Below are positions 54,763 through 54,977 of a DNA stretch of 54,977 bases, one piece after another. A program made the position numbers and the translations under genes. The notes below the pieces were generated by a model, which was not told where the DNA came from, did not search any database, and saw only the letters and a program-made list of their open reading frames with translations. Each line of letters opens with the position of its first letter. The first letter of the stretch is position 1. The stretch is from Gammaproteobacteria bacterium (GTDB taxonomy: Bacteria; Pseudomonadota; Gammaproteobacteria; Steroidobacterales; Steroidobacteraceae): assembly GCA_003164785.1 (NCBI GenBank), contig PLUE01000007.1, positions 1-54,977 of the forward strand, in the 5' to 3' direction.

Positions 54763-54977
54763 TTACGGCAGGAGCCATCGACACAGCTGCTGATCCAACG
54801 AGTGATGTCGGTTGCAAACCGCGGTCTGGGCCATTTGCGTAATCAGCGCTTGGATGAACCGCAACATCAAATGCATCACCGGCGGCACGAGATTGAACTC
54901 GTGCTGCATGAACTCCGATTTCATGCGAAAGCCGCCACCGGCAGTTTGAACGACCGTGTCCCTCCGGTGAGGGTGCT
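54763..54977 (-). pseudogene. Crp/Fnr-family regulator fragment (copy 3), cut by the window edge
   Basis: The visible 71 codons encode the end of an effector domain and the subfamily signature TAVCNRHHSLDQQLCRWLL, then a stop right after it. The HTH present in the copies at 30531 and 44037 is therefore missing. The 5' part is outside the window. A premature stop or deletion has removed DNA binding. Confidence 0.75.

Overview
The window looks like a chromosomal segment of a GC-rich gammaproteobacterium. The main clue is the gene order ybgC-tolQ-tolR-tolA-tolB-pal-cpoB-queE-queC-tRNA-Lys. TonB-dependent receptors and aromatic-ring genes suggest a Xanthomonadales/Nevskiales/Steroidobacter-like bacterium; that placement is inference only. 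I see no phage structural genes, no CRISPR array and no plasmid origin.

Layout. (1) 88-2809: a complete IS21-family element (istA, istB) with imperfect terminal inverted repeats, arrays of internal end repeats and a 5-bp target duplication CCTTC. It sits exactly on the stop codon of the next gene. (2) 2813-9706, minus strand: a type I Wadjet anti-plasmid operon jetABCD with overlapping genes. (3) 9707-10796: decayed mobile DNA including a Tn3-type transposase remnant. (4) 10797-17632: the Tol-Pal envelope operon, running directly into queuosine-precursor genes and tRNA-Lys(UUU). The 3' end of tolB is present three times in a 50-bp tandem repeat. (5) 17633-30473: an orphan HigA-like antitoxin, then an aromatic catabolism locus: a divergent LysR regulator, a Rieske oxygenase with its reductase, a LigAB-type extradiol dioxygenase, a TonB-dependent receptor, a broken aldehyde dehydrogenase, a GMC oxidoreductase and a second TonB-dependent receptor. 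Two promoters here share a conserved element. (6) 30531-34452, minus strand: a CheB/CheR/PAS signalling protein split by a one-base frameshift, a PAS protein and a Crp-type regulator.

(7) 34602-42128, minus strand: a tightly overlapping operon of siroheme sulfite/nitrite reductase (with a fused N-terminal domain), DUF934 protein, nitrilase, cbb3-type oxidase subunits (CcoN with a CcoS-like N-terminus, CcoO, a one-haem cytochrome c), SCO-type copper chaperone and a membrane protein. A MocR-type regulator is divergent from it (42205-43602). Nitrilase, sulfite reductase-like enzyme, alternative oxidase and MocR together suggest respiration and detoxification under cyanide or a similar inhibitor. 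This is the most interesting unit in the window. (8) 43733-54977: a response-regulator fragment, a second Crp-type regulator, a P3A-type proton ATPase with a phosphoketolase remnant next to its start, a membrane protein of unknown function, a four-gene ABC/HlyD/outer-membrane-factor/DevC-like export operon, a SYLF-domain protein, two paralogous small proteins sharing the ending MVRDGWHWST, and a truncated third Crp-type regulator at the window edge.

Core envelope and tRNA-modification genes thus lie among accessory modules (defence, catabolism, respiration, export). Several genes are decaying: aldehyde dehydrogenase, cheB/cheR, phosphoketolase, Tn3 transposase, a receiver domain and the third crp.
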